Source: BJHL01 sp040378885
GTDB taxonomy: Bacteria; Planctomycetota; Phycisphaerae; Phycisphaerales; UBA1924
Assembly: GCA_046316615.1 (NCBI GenBank)
Contig: JBKDAN010000042.1
Span: forward strand, 23,261 to 87,260
Length of the DNA stretch: 64,000 bases
Direction: 5' to 3'
The position numbers and the translations under genes are program-made. The notes beneath the pieces are model-generated. The model was not told the origin of the DNA, searched no databases, and was given only the letters and a program-made list of their open reading frames with translations. Below, piece by piece: positions 19,299 to 27,392 of the stretch. How positions within the stretch are numbered: the stretch's first letter is position 1; each line of letters opens with the position of its first letter.

Positions 19299-19544
19299 GG
19301 AGAGTCTCCTTCTGCGACCATGTCGCTAGCAAAGGATATACAAGTCCTTTACTCCGGACAAGGAGAGTGCCATGTAAAACCTTGGGGCGTTGGCCCGGTA
19401 AGCACGTGGCTTTGCGCTCGCTCCCGAAGGTGCGGCGTATGCGGCCTGCACCGACAGACCTGCCGCTGTTACGGCATGTTGCTTGCATCCCCCACCGATT
19501 CCGGTCGATACCTCCGATGTAGAGAACCCTGTGGGAGGAGTCGT

Positions 19545-20030
19545 ATGAAAGCGCGTGGCTTTACCCTCATCGAATTGCTGGTCGTCATCGTCGTGCTCGG
19601 CATTCTCGCGGCGATCATCGTGCCGCAGGCCGGCAGTGCGCGTGTTGACGCGCGCAACGGCGCACGCGAAACCGACATGCGCAACGTGGGCAAAGCCCTC
19701 GAGATGTACAACGGCGACTTCGGTGTCTACCCCATCAGCCCCGGCTGGTCGGGCGACGCACCGGCATACGGCGGCAAGGGCTACGAAGGCCCCAACGCGT
19801 ACATCCCCAATCTCAGCCCGACGTACATGAAAGTGCTGCCCCGCGACCCCAACCCCAGCTATCCGCGTAGCGACTACGGCTATCTGTATCGCACCGACGG
19901 CACGGGCATGGAGTTCAAGCTGCTCGCGCACCGCACGCCCGAAGCATTCAGCCCCGACCATCCGATGTATGACCCTGCCCGCCCGACCTTCGCCTGGGCG
20001 ATCTACAGCCCGGGTGGCCGCGACTATTGA
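19545..20030 (+). CDS. Type II secretion GspG-like pseudopilin
   Basis: 161 residues starting 'MKARGFTLIELLVVIVVLGI', a textbook prepilin signal with cleavage after Gly and Glu at mature position 5. The body has the GspG pattern 'ARETDMRNVGKALEMYNGDF' and 'YPISPGWS', with a Gly/Pro-rich loop region near the end that in GspG binds calcium. GspG is the major pseudopilin, but no other gsp genes are adjacent, so this is an isolated copy or a relative. GGGAGGAG four bases before the ATG fixes the start. A strong bidirectional terminator follows. Confidence 0.85.
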   Translation: MKARGFTLIELLVVIVVLGILAAIIVPQAGSARVDARNGARETDMRNVGKALEMYNGDFGVYPISPGWSGDAPAYGGKGYEGPNAYIPNLSPTYMKVLPRDPNPSYPRSDYGYLYRTDGTGMEFKLLAHRTPEAFSPDHPMYDPARPTFAWAIYSPGGRDY

Positions 20031-20059
20031 ACGGGTGACGACATGAAGTGAATGAAATG

Positions 20060-20097
20060 AAAACGCCCCGGCGCAGATGCGCCGGGGCGTGTTGTTT
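20060..20097. terminator. Bidirectional intrinsic terminator
   Basis: 12-bp stem ACGCCCCGGCGC/GCGCCGGGGCGT, loop AGAT; plus-strand tail GTTGTTT, minus-strand tail TTTTCATTTC. It separates the convergent pseudopilin and collagen-like genes. Confidence 0.88.
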
Positions 20098-20110
20098 ACA
20101 TCCAACTCAC

Positions 20111-23100
20111 TTACGCCTTGCGACGCTTGGCAGCGAAGAAGAGCAGCGCGGGAACGCCAATCAGCAGGCTGATGCCAGCCTTCTGCCACAGCGGAGCATC
20201 ACCAACCACTGCGGGCGACGCGGTGATCTGGACCTGCTGCTTGCTCATGCTGTCAAGGCGTGCAGCCAGCTCATCGATCTGCTGCTGCTGCGCGGCGATC
20301 TTCTCGTCGCGAGCCTTCAGCTCACCTTCGAGCTTGCTGTTGAGGCCTTGGATGGCGGCGAGAGCGACGCCGTCAGCGTTCACACCGTGGATGACGGTGT
20401 CCTTGTCGCCAAGACCGAAGTTGGCGTAGAAGTCTTGCGCCATCGGGCCCATGTACCACGTGCTGTCATCGTTCTTGTAGTGCCAGCGCGTGACAGGCAT
20501 GGAAACGAGTTTCGCGAGCACTTCACGCGAGTCGATCGCCGTGAAGTCCTTCTTGCTGTTGCGGTCCGAGGGCTGGAACAAGGCACCCGACGAGTTGAAG
20601 CCCGATGCGCCCGAGTTGGACCAAACGATCAAGCCGTCGCTGCCACTCGTGGGCGAGCCTTGGGCTGAGCGATTCTCGATGAAGACGGAGCCCAGTGCAA
20701 AGATCGAACGACCCGAGCCTGCCGCAGTGCTCGCATACACACCCACGCCGCCACCAGTGTTGGTGTTCTCACCACGCACGCCGAAGCCCGTGGACCCACT
20801 TGAGCGACCACGGACACCGACGTTGCCTTGGCCATAGACACCAGTAGCATCGGCGCTGGTGCCAGCCGAGGTGCCAATCACACCGACGTTCCAGTTGCTA
20901 TTTTGGGTCGAGGAGTTGTGGCCCCAGACACCGATAGCACCACCAGAACCAACCTGACCGAGGACGCCGACGTTACCAGCGCCGGTTGCACCGCCAAGCG
21001 CACCAATAGTGAAGTTGGACGCTGCGCCGACTTCCGTTGGCACCGTTGAGTTGTTCGGCAGAGTACCCGAGATACCGCCGCCAGCAAGGCCTCGGACGCC
21101 TGTCGACCGAACCGTTGCGCTGGAACTTGTGCCTGATGAGTTGAAGCTGTAGGTAGTGACGCCGGACGCGGCACTGGACAGCGTATTGCCAGCTGTAAGC
21201 GTGCCGCCCGCGCCAGCACTTGCTGCAAGCGTGGTCCAGAATGTGGGCGAAAGATCAGGAGAGTTGTTCGTGTTCGACGCCTGCAAACTACGCCACGAAG
21301 AACCTTGGAACAACACTGCGTCGTTGACGCCATAGGTGACCAGAGCACTCCAAGAGCCCTGCCAATTCACGTTGTTCTGACCAGCGGGACCTGCGGGACC
21401 CTGAGCACCAGCCGGGCCCTGCGGACCAGCCGGACCCATCGGACCCTCGGGGCCCGTGTTGCCAATCGGACCAGCCGGGCCCTGAGCACCCGTCAGACCC
21501 GTCGGTCCGATGGGGCCTTGGATGCCTTGGGCACCTTGCGCGCCCTGAGGACCTTGCGGGCCTTGTTGTCCAGTTGTCAGAAGCGTCATTGAAACGCTGG
21601 TGAAGTTACCCTCGACGGTGCTCACATTCGAACGCAAAACTTGCACTTCGATGTAGTCACCAGCCGCGAGTCCCAAGATGACGCTGCCGTTCACCGGCAT
21701 GATGTTGCTTGATGCCTGTGAGCCGAAAAACTCGCGTTCAACGAGTGTCCCGTTGCGCCTGATCCTGACGCGACTATCAAAGACGTTGCCGCCGCTGAAC
21801 AGAACGTCGGTGTTGATCAAGTACGAACCGGTTGTGGTCGCGGTTAGCCGAGACGGGGACGAACCGTTCCAGATGGGCGCGAGTCCCGTGTTGTGCGAGG
21901 CATTGTTAAAGCTCAACGTGGTCCAGGTGTTAGCCGAGAGCGGCGTCGAGTTGATGCTGACTTGGGCCGAGAGTTCGGGACCCGCCGTTCCAGGTGTGCC
22001 TTGCGGGCCAACCGGACCGATGGGGCCTTGGATGCCTTGCAGACCCTGAGCGCCCTGCGCGCCTTGCTGGGCCAACAGGCTCCACGAGGCCGGGCTCACG
22101 TCCGGCGTCGCGTTGGTGTTGGCGGCGATGGCGATGTAAGCCGAGCCGTTGAAGAAGACAGCATCATCGATGTCATAGCTGGCCGCGTTGGTCCACGTGC
22201 CTTCCCACTGCAGACCCTTGGCGCCTTGCGGGCCAGCGGGGCCTTGAGCGCCCTGTGCACCAGGAGCGCCGGCGGGGCCCGTCAGACCGATCAGACCCTG
22301 AGGACCTTGAGGACCAGCGGGACCCATCGCGCCGTCAGCGCCAGCGGGACCAGTCAGACCGATCGGACCCTGAGGGCCTTGCGGACCAGCGGGGCCCATC
22401 GGGCCATCAGCGCCAGCAGGACCAGTCAGACCGATCGGACCCTGCGGGCCTTGAGGACCAGCGGCACCCGTCGCGCCATCAGCGCCAGCGGGACCGGTCA
22501 GACCGATCGGACCCTGAGGGCCTTGCGGACCAGCGGGGCCCATCGGGCCATCTGCGCCAGCAGGACCAGTCAGACCGATCGGCCCCTGAGGGCCTTGCGG
22601 ACCAGCGGGGCCCATCGGGCCATCAGCGCCAGCGGGACCAGTCAGACCGATCGGACCTTGCGGACCAGCAGGACCAGCAGGACCAGCAGGACCTTCCGGC
22701 CCAGTTGCGCCTTGAGCGCCAGCAGGACCTGTCAGACCGATGGGACCTTGCGGACCGGCAGGGCCAGCAGGACCAGCGGGACCGCTGCCGGGGAGGAGCG
22801 TGGAGGTTGCGGGCATGGTCTGGCCGGGCAGCGTGTAGGTGAGCTGCGAGTAGAAGACCGGGCCAGTGCCGCTGTCGTTGACGACATTGCCAGCGACGAG
22901 GGTGTTGAAGCCGCTGTCACCGACGAGGACGGTGCCACTGCCAGTGGCCTCGACAGCGGGCTGGTTGCCCGAGCTGATGGAGCCGTTGGTGAGGCTGAAG
23001 TTGGCGTCACCAGCGACGACGACGCGACCGGTCTGCTCACCCGAGGTGATGTTGACGCGGGTCGTGTTGCCGCCTGCACCGCTGTTGACATTGACGCTCA

Positions 23101-25306
23101 CGCCCAAGGGGCTGGCGTTGATGTTGCTCCAGTTGGTGGCGTTGACGATGCCTTCGGCGACATCGAGCACCGCGGCGCCGCCGCCGTTGCTGGCGATGAC
23201 GTTGCGGCCGGTGATTTCGCTGCGGCGAGTCGCCCAGGCGCCGGTGTTCGTCATCGAGACGGCGGGCTGGTTAGCCGGGGCGGTCAGACGCACGTTGTAG
23301 AGGAAGAGCTTCTGGCCTTCGGTGCCCGTGAAGTCGATAGCGGGGCCCGAAACGCCGTTGATGTTGACACCCGTCCAGCTCGACAGGTTGCCATCTTCAC
23401 CCACGCCGTTCACGGGGATGTTGACGGTCAGCGTGCCGTTGAGGTTGGCGGCAAAGCCCGACTCGCTCTGAGCCGAGACAACGTGAATGCCCTGAGCGAT
23501 CGCGACGTTTTCGGTGTAGCTGCCGGGAAGAACAGTGATGCTCTTCTGGTTGTTTGCACTCGCACCATCGAGCACGGCAGCGTTAATGGCAGCCTGAATG
23601 CTCGAGAAGTAAGGCGAGGTGCCGCCGGGCTTGACGACGTAGTCGGCAGCGTTGATGCCTGCGGGACCTTGCGGACCGGCGGGGCCTTGCAGGCCTTGAG
23701 CGCCCGTTGCGCCAGTCAGGCCGATGGGGCCCTGTGCGCCGGTTTCACCTTGGATGCCCTGAGGACCAGCAGGACCTTGCGGACCAACTTCACCCTGCAA
23801 GCCTTGAGCGCCCGTTGCGCCGGTCAGGCCAATCGGGCCTTGAGGGCCGACAGGACCTTGCGGACCGGTGGGGCCGCTGCCAGGAAGCAGAATCGCGCTG
23901 GCGGGCATGGTCTGGCCGGGCAGCGTGTACGTGAGCTGGGTGTAGAAGACGTTACCGACGCCGTTGGTGCTGACAACGTTGCCAGCGACCGTGGTGTTGA
24001 AGCCGGTGTCAGCAAGCAGAATGTCGCCGGTGGTGTTGTCAATAACAGCGGGCTGGTTGCCGGAACGGATCTGGCTGTTGCCGATGCTGAAGGCCGAAGA
24101 GCCCGATGCGCTGATCTGACCGAAGACGTCAGATGCGCTGATGAACATGTTGCCGCCAACCAGAGCGATGGCGGGCGTCGTCGGCGCGGTGGGCCAGAAG
24201 GTGCCACCCGTGCCTTGCAGCGTGCCCGCGCTGATGGTGACGGGAACGCCCGTGCCACCGGCAACGCTGCGGAAGTTGACGTTGTTGATGACGACATCGC
24301 TGCCCGAGCCGGTGTTGCTCATATTGAGCGCGCTGGCGGTGCCTTGGGCATATGCGACGCTGTCGCTCAGGTAGAGCTGCTGGAACGACGTGCCGTTGAA
24401 GTTGATGGCAGGGCCGGTGGGCGCGTTGATGTCGATGGCCTGCACCGAGACGACGCCGCCGGTGTTGAACGTAACGCTACCGGTGATCTGCGTGGCGAAG
24501 CTCTTGCCTGCAACAGCGCTCTGGAGGTGAACGCCGCCGACGAGCGCGACGTTCTCGGTGTAGTTGCCCGGACGGACCAGCACCGTCGTGGGGCTGCTGG
24601 GGCCGAAGCCATCCGCCACGGCGGCGTTGATGGCGGCTTGAATGCTCGTGTGCGTGCCTTGGCCGCTTGCATCAACGATGTATCGAGCGGCGTTCAGACC
24701 GGTGGGACCTTGCGGGCCGGCAGGGCCCTGAGCGCCTGCAGGACCAGCGACGCCCTGGGGGCCTTGCAAACCGGCCGCACCAGCGGGACCGACGGGCCCC
24801 TGCGGGCCGGCAGGGCCAGTGACGCCTTGGGGACCGACAGGACCAACGGGACCGACCGGGCCCACGGGACCCTGCGGACCAGCGGGGCCGGGGTTGCCGT
24901 TCAGCGCGAAAGCGGCGTACGGCGCACTGGTGATGCGCTGACGCGTGGCGAGCACGGAGTACGGATTGGGGCTGCCTGCGGGAGTGCGGACGCGAATTTC
25001 GAGCCAGCGCTGCTGGCCCGTGAAGGCGGCGGCGCCGAAGTTCAGTTCAACCGCGAAGCGCGAGTTGGCGACGTTGACGCCATTGGCCTGCAACGTGGGA
25101 CCGACCTGACCCGGACCGGTCGGCACACTGAAGAGGCGGAACTCGAAGTCAGCGGGTCCATCGAAGGCCTGACCATTGAGACGCAACTGGCCTTGATACG
25201 TGAAGGCCGCATCCTGCGCCTGAGCGCGAGCGTTGGCGACGGTCCAAGGCGTCATCGAGCCCAGAGCCATCGCGAGGAAGAACGATGCGAGACGTCCGCG
25301 AGTCAT
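20111..25306 (-). CDS. Giant collagen-like surface protein with S74-type chaperone segment and C-terminal anchor
   Basis: 1731 residues. Order: signal peptide; a domain 'FTYQGQLRLNGQAFDGPADF' common in planctomycete exported proteins; then Gly-X-Y collagen blocks alternating with two homologous beta-helix-like domains ('TSIQAAINAAVADG' and 'SSIQAAINAAVLDG', each followed by 'YTENVA'). The longest collagen block lies near residues 830-1020. Two short carbohydrate-binding-like units follow collagen blocks ('GTWTNAASYDIDDAVFFNGS', 'GSWSALVTYGVNDAVLFQGS'). Near the end, 'SDRNSKKDFTAIDSREVLAK' marks a peptidase S74/tailspike chaperone domain, then a coiled coil, a membrane helix ('AGISLLIGVPALLFFAA') and KRRKA. 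Likely a trimeric surface fibre. ATG 25306 has GGAGAT upstream. Confidence 0.85.
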   Translation of the reverse strand: MTRGRLASFFLAMALGSMTPWTVANARAQAQDAAFTYQGQLRLNGQAFDGPADFEFRLFSVPTGPGQVGPTLQANGVNVANSRFAVELNFGAAAFTGQQRWLEIRVRTPAGSPNPYSVLATRQRITSAPYAAFALNGNPGPAGPQGPVGPVGPVGPVGPQGVTGPAGPQGPVGPAGAAGLQGPQGVAGPAGAQGPAGPQGPTGLNAARYIVDASGQGTHTSIQAAINAAVADGFGPSSPTTVLVRPGNYTENVALVGGVHLQSAVAGKSFATQITGSVTFNTGGVVSVQAIDINAPTGPAINFNGTSFQQLYLSDSVAYAQGTASALNMSNTGSGSDVVINNVNFRSVAGGTGVPVTISAGTLQGTGGTFWPTAPTTPAIALVGGNMFISASDVFGQISASGSSAFSIGNSQIRSGNQPAVIDNTTGDILLADTGFNTTVAGNVVSTNGVGNVFYTQLTYTLPGQTMPASAILLPGSGPTGPQGPVGPQGPIGLTGATGAQGLQGEVGPQGPAGPQGIQGETGAQGPIGLTGATGAQGLQGPAGPQGPAGINAADYVVKPGGTSPYFSSIQAAINAAVLDGASANNQKSITVLPGSYTENVAIAQGIHVVSAQSESGFAANLNGTLTVNIPVNGVGEDGNLSSWTGVNINGVSGPAIDFTGTEGQKLFLYNVRLTAPANQPAVSMTNTGAWATRRSEITGRNVIASNGGGAAVLDVAEGIVNATNWSNINASPLGVSVNVNSGAGGNTTRVNITSGEQTGRVVVAGDANFSLTNGSISSGNQPAVEATGSGTVLVGDSGFNTLVAGNVVNDSGTGPVFYSQLTYTLPGQTMPATSTLLPGSGPAGPAGPAGPQGPIGLTGPAGAQGATGPEGPAGPAGPAGPQGPIGLTGPAGADGPMGPAGPQGPQGPIGLTGPAGADGPMGPAGPQGPQGPIGLTGPAGADGATGAAGPQGPQGPIGLTGPAGADGPMGPAGPQGPQGPIGLTGPAGADGAMGPAGPQGPQGLIGLTGPAGAPGAQGAQGPAGPQGAKGLQWEGTWTNAASYDIDDAVFFNGSAYIAIAANTNATPDVSPASWSLLAQQGAQGAQGLQGIQGPIGPVGPQGTPGTAGPELSAQVSINSTPLSANTWTTLSFNNASHNTGLAPIWNGSSPSRLTATTTGSYLINTDVLFSGGNVFDSRVRIRRNGTLVEREFFGSQASSNIMPVNGSVILGLAAGDYIEVQVLRSNVSTVEGNFTSVSMTLLTTGQQGPQGPQGAQGAQGIQGPIGPTGLTGAQGPAGPIGNTGPEGPMGPAGPQGPAGAQGPAGPAGQNNVNWQGSWSALVTYGVNDAVLFQGSSWRSLQASNTNNSPDLSPTFWTTLAASAGAGGTLTAGNTLSSAASGVTTYSFNSSGTSSSATVRSTGVRGLAGGGISGTLPNNSTVPTEVGAASNFTIGALGGATGAGNVGVLGQVGSGGAIGVWGHNSSTQNSNWNVGVIGTSAGTSADATGVYGQGNVGVRGRSSGSTGFGVRGENTNTGGGVGVYASTAAGSGRSIFALGSVFIENRSAQGSPTSGSDGLIVWSNSGASGFNSSGALFQPSDRNSKKDFTAIDSREVLAKLVSMPVTRWHYKNDDSTWYMGPMAQDFYANFGLGDKDTVIHGVNADGVALAAIQGLNSKLEGELKARDEKIAAQQQQIDELAARLDSMSKQQVQITASPAVVGDAPLWQKAGISLLIGVPALLFFAAKRRKA
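22290..22660 (-). repeat. 72-bp tandem repeat in the collagen-like gene
   Basis: Five to six near-identical copies of a 24-residue unit (GPIGLTGPAGADGPMGPAGP then QGPQ) stand head to tail. Differences are mostly Met/Thr/Ala swaps at one position, which suggests recent unit duplication. Confidence 0.85.
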
Positions 25307-25439
25307 GTTCAATCTCCAACTCGTCGCAGATCGCGACGAAAACCAAGAAAGTCGGTGTGTGAGGAATCAAACTCGGTGAGCAGCGACACCCAGCCTGTGC
25401 GAAACACGCAGGCCCACTGATCACGAGTGATGAAGCGAT

Positions 25440-25775
25440 TCAGGCGCAGCTACCGCCGGCGAGCACGTTGAAGTAATCGACAACGTCCTGGTCTTCGGGG
25501 AAGACGCCGTTGTTGTTGAAGTCGATATCGGAGCACGGCGTTTGCGTGCCGCCAACCCAGAAGCCACCAATGACGGAGTAGCCGTCAACGGAAAGCAGCT
25601 CGTCGCTGGCGTCGGGCTGACCGATGGTGCCTTCGAGCTCGAAAAGCCCCTGGAATGTGAGAACGGACGAGTAGCCGCCGCCGCCGTCGATGGTGTACCA
25701 ATCGACGACAAAAGGCTGTGCCAAGCCCACTGTTGCAGTCATGGCGACAGTCAAGGTCGCGACAATTCCGCGCAT
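25440..25775 (-). CDS. Small secreted protein with one dockerin-like repeat
   Basis: 111 residues. The start at 25775 has GAGAGGGAG upstream and gives the signal peptide 'MRGIVATLTVAMTATVGLAQ'. The short mature domain ('VDWYTIDGGGGYSS' to 'YSVIGGFWVG') is seen in small planctomycete exported proteins, often annotated as hypothetical. It ends with one copy of the module 'CSDIDFNNNGVFPEDQDVVD' and 'YFNVLAGGSC'. It lies 130 bases upstream of the collagen-like gene on the same strand and may share its promoter. Confidence 0.75.
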   Translation of the reverse strand: MRGIVATLTVAMTATVGLAQPFVVDWYTIDGGGGYSSVLTFQGLFELEGTIGQPDASDELLSVDGYSVIGGFWVGGTQTPCSDIDFNNNGVFPEDQDVVDYFNVLAGGSCA

Positions 25776-25816
25776 AGTCAACTCCCTCTCAACGGGGACG
25801 CCCGGTTCGTGAGCTG

Positions 25817-25844
25817 AATATACGAGAATTGCGCGAAGCGTCAA
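25817..25844 (-). promoter_or_regulatory. Sigma-70-type promoter for the small dockerin-like gene
   Basis: On the minus strand TTGACG, 16 bases, TATATT. The expected transcript start is about 35 bases before the ATG at 25775. It may also serve the collagen-like gene downstream. Confidence 0.65.
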
Positions 25845-25974
25845 GATCGTGGAGGGGGAACACGAAGAAAAACACACAAAATGTGAAGTCACCTAAAGCG
25901 TGTATTCAAGATATTCGTCGCAGCAATGAATCGCCCGACACGCATTTACCGGTCCACCTCAGCGCGGCGGTGAC

Positions 25975-26006
25975 AAATGAAAACCGCCGCGAGAGGGCTC
26001 GCGGCG
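25975..26006 (-). terminator. Intrinsic terminator for tRNA-Leu(GAG)
   Basis: 10-bp stem CCGCCGCGAG/CTCGCGGCGG with a four-base loop, followed on the minus strand by TTTTCATTT. Confidence 0.85.
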
Positions 26007-26019
26007 GTGGATCGTGAAA

Positions 26020-26104
26020 GTGCCCAGGACAGGACTTGAACCTGCATGCCGGTGAAGGCTCTACCACCTCAAGGTAGTGCGTCTGCCAATTTCGCCACCT
26101 GGGC
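26020..26104 (-). tRNA. tRNA-Leu (anticodon GAG)
   Basis: 85-base class II tRNA: acceptor GCCCAGG/CCTGGGC with discriminator A; anticodon stem CTACC/GGTAG with loop TTGAGGT, anticodon GAG. A long variable arm and a T arm with GGTTCAAGTCC are present. No encoded CCA. Confidence 0.95.
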
Positions 26105-26336
26105 TCGTGGTACTTGGATGTTGCGGGCGACGCGGAGATTCCGAATCGACCGGGAGGGAAGTATACGTCGGCAGGGCGGCGTGCTTCCACTGTCAATCGC
26201 GGGATGGAAAATGGGAGCATTTTCAGCCGGGAGCCTTCAAGACCCCCGCGTCCGGCAGTTGCAGCGGGAAAGATTCGAGGTGTGGCTCGCCATGACGCGT
26301 TGCATACGCGCCGCGAGACACATCGAACCTGCTGCC

Positions 26337-26864
26337 ATGTCCCCCACTGCCACGACCATCACCATGACTTCCTCCGCTGCATCGTCTGCTCAACTTGTCG
26401 CGTTCTACGAAGCTGTCGCCACGAAGGCGAAAGCTGCGAGCGTGTTTGGTGAGATCAGCGTCTCACCCGCGATGCTGAAGTGCGACGCAGCCGCGAGCGC
26501 TGATCCTGCGTTCTACTCCCTCAGCGTGGACGCCGGCAAGATGTGGGTGAATCTCAAGACGCCCGCGCGGTACTTGAGTCAGAGCATCGAGCAGGATCTG
26601 GTGCACACGGGCGACAAGATTCCTGAACTGCTGCACGAAGAGCTCGTCGAACTCGGCTATCCCGACCTGCTCCCCGGCGGCCCCGCGCTGGGCTTTGAGC
26701 ACTTCCGCGATGAGCAGAAGCTGTACACGTTCCGCACGGCGACGCCGATTGATGTGAACAAGCTGCAAGACGCGAAGAGCGTGGAACTGGGAACGATGCT
26801 GTTGCTCGCGTATGAGGCAACGTTTCGGCGGCTGGGGGATATGGAAGCGGGTGACGACGAGTAA
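26337..26864 (+). CDS. Hypothetical protein, 175 residues
   Basis: I do not recognise this family. ATG 26337 (or 26364) is chosen because the upstream frame runs into the tRNA gene region. The protein has a Ser/Thr/Ala-rich start, then a mixed alpha/beta stretch with 'AFYSLSVDAGKMWVNLKTPA', 'RYLSQSIEQDLVHTGDKIPE' and 'ELVELGYPDL', and an acidic tail. There is no signal peptide and no membrane helix, so it is probably cytoplasmic. The next gene starts 17 bases downstream and is also unknown. Confidence 0.6.
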   Translation: MSPTATTITMTSSAASSAQLVAFYEAVATKAKAASVFGEISVSPAMLKCDAAASADPAFYSLSVDAGKMWVNLKTPARYLSQSIEQDLVHTGDKIPELLHEELVELGYPDLLPGGPALGFEHFRDEQKLYTFRTATPIDVNKLQDAKSVELGTMLLLAYEATFRRLGDMEAGDDE

Positions 26865-26881
26865 GCGCGAGGGGAGGGGTC

Positions 26882-27316
26882 ATGCCGCGTGTGCGCATTT
26901 GGTGCTTGGCTGCGTGGGAAGCACGTTTTCTCGATCTTGAAGATCCGAGGATTGCCATCACGCGTCAGGCGCTGACGAGCCGCATTGTCTTTCTCCGCGG
27001 GAACTGGCGCGGTCGGTTGGCTGCCACAAGACCGCCTAAGGATCCGCTGGACGGCAAGACGCTTGAGTGGTTGGTGATTGCACACCATGCCACGCTCGTG
27101 GGCAACGATCTGTCGTCCGTGATCGCTTCCACTGGTCAGTACGAGCTTGACGACGCCGAGTATGACACGGTTGAGAGCGCCTTGCGATTCGTGCTCGGTC
27201 GAATCGTGCGAGATGACGGATATGCCGCACTTAACGAATTCGGAGAGCTGCTGGCTGGCGATCTGTCTGTGATTGGATCGGATTTTGACTGGATCATCAC
27301 GCAGAGCGTGACCTGA
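26882..27316 (+). CDS. Hypothetical protein, 144 residues
   Basis: Unrecognised. The ATG lies close behind GAGGGGAGGGGTC, a strong ribosome binding site. The sequence is soluble-looking with alternating charged and hydrophobic residues ('LDGKTLEWLVIAHHATLVGN', 'ALRFVLGRIVRDDGYAALNE') and ends in an acidic/aromatic segment ('SDFDWIITQSVT'). It is 17 bases behind the previous unknown gene, so the two may form an operon. No functional clue. Confidence 0.55.
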   Translation: MPRVRIWCLAAWEARFLDLEDPRIAITRQALTSRIVFLRGNWRGRLAATRPPKDPLDGKTLEWLVIAHHATLVGNDLSSVIASTGQYELDDAEYDTVESALRFVLGRIVRDDGYAALNEFGELLAGDLSVIGSDFDWIITQSVT

Positions 27317-27392
27317 AGGTAAGAGTTCCGATCCACGTGCGAACGGCTCAGTGTTCGACATCACGCCGCAGGCTCAAGCCCAATACTTGGCG

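Noticed and set aside
22290..22660. CRISPR-like array
   Set aside because: Repeats are coding collagen units without unique spacers.
21893..25420. 1175-codon frame on the plus strand opposite the collagen-like gene
   Set aside because: It is the antisense of the Gly/Pro repeat codons and yields a Thr/Arg/Ser-rich repeated sequence; the minus-strand gene has signal peptide, domains and ribosome binding site.
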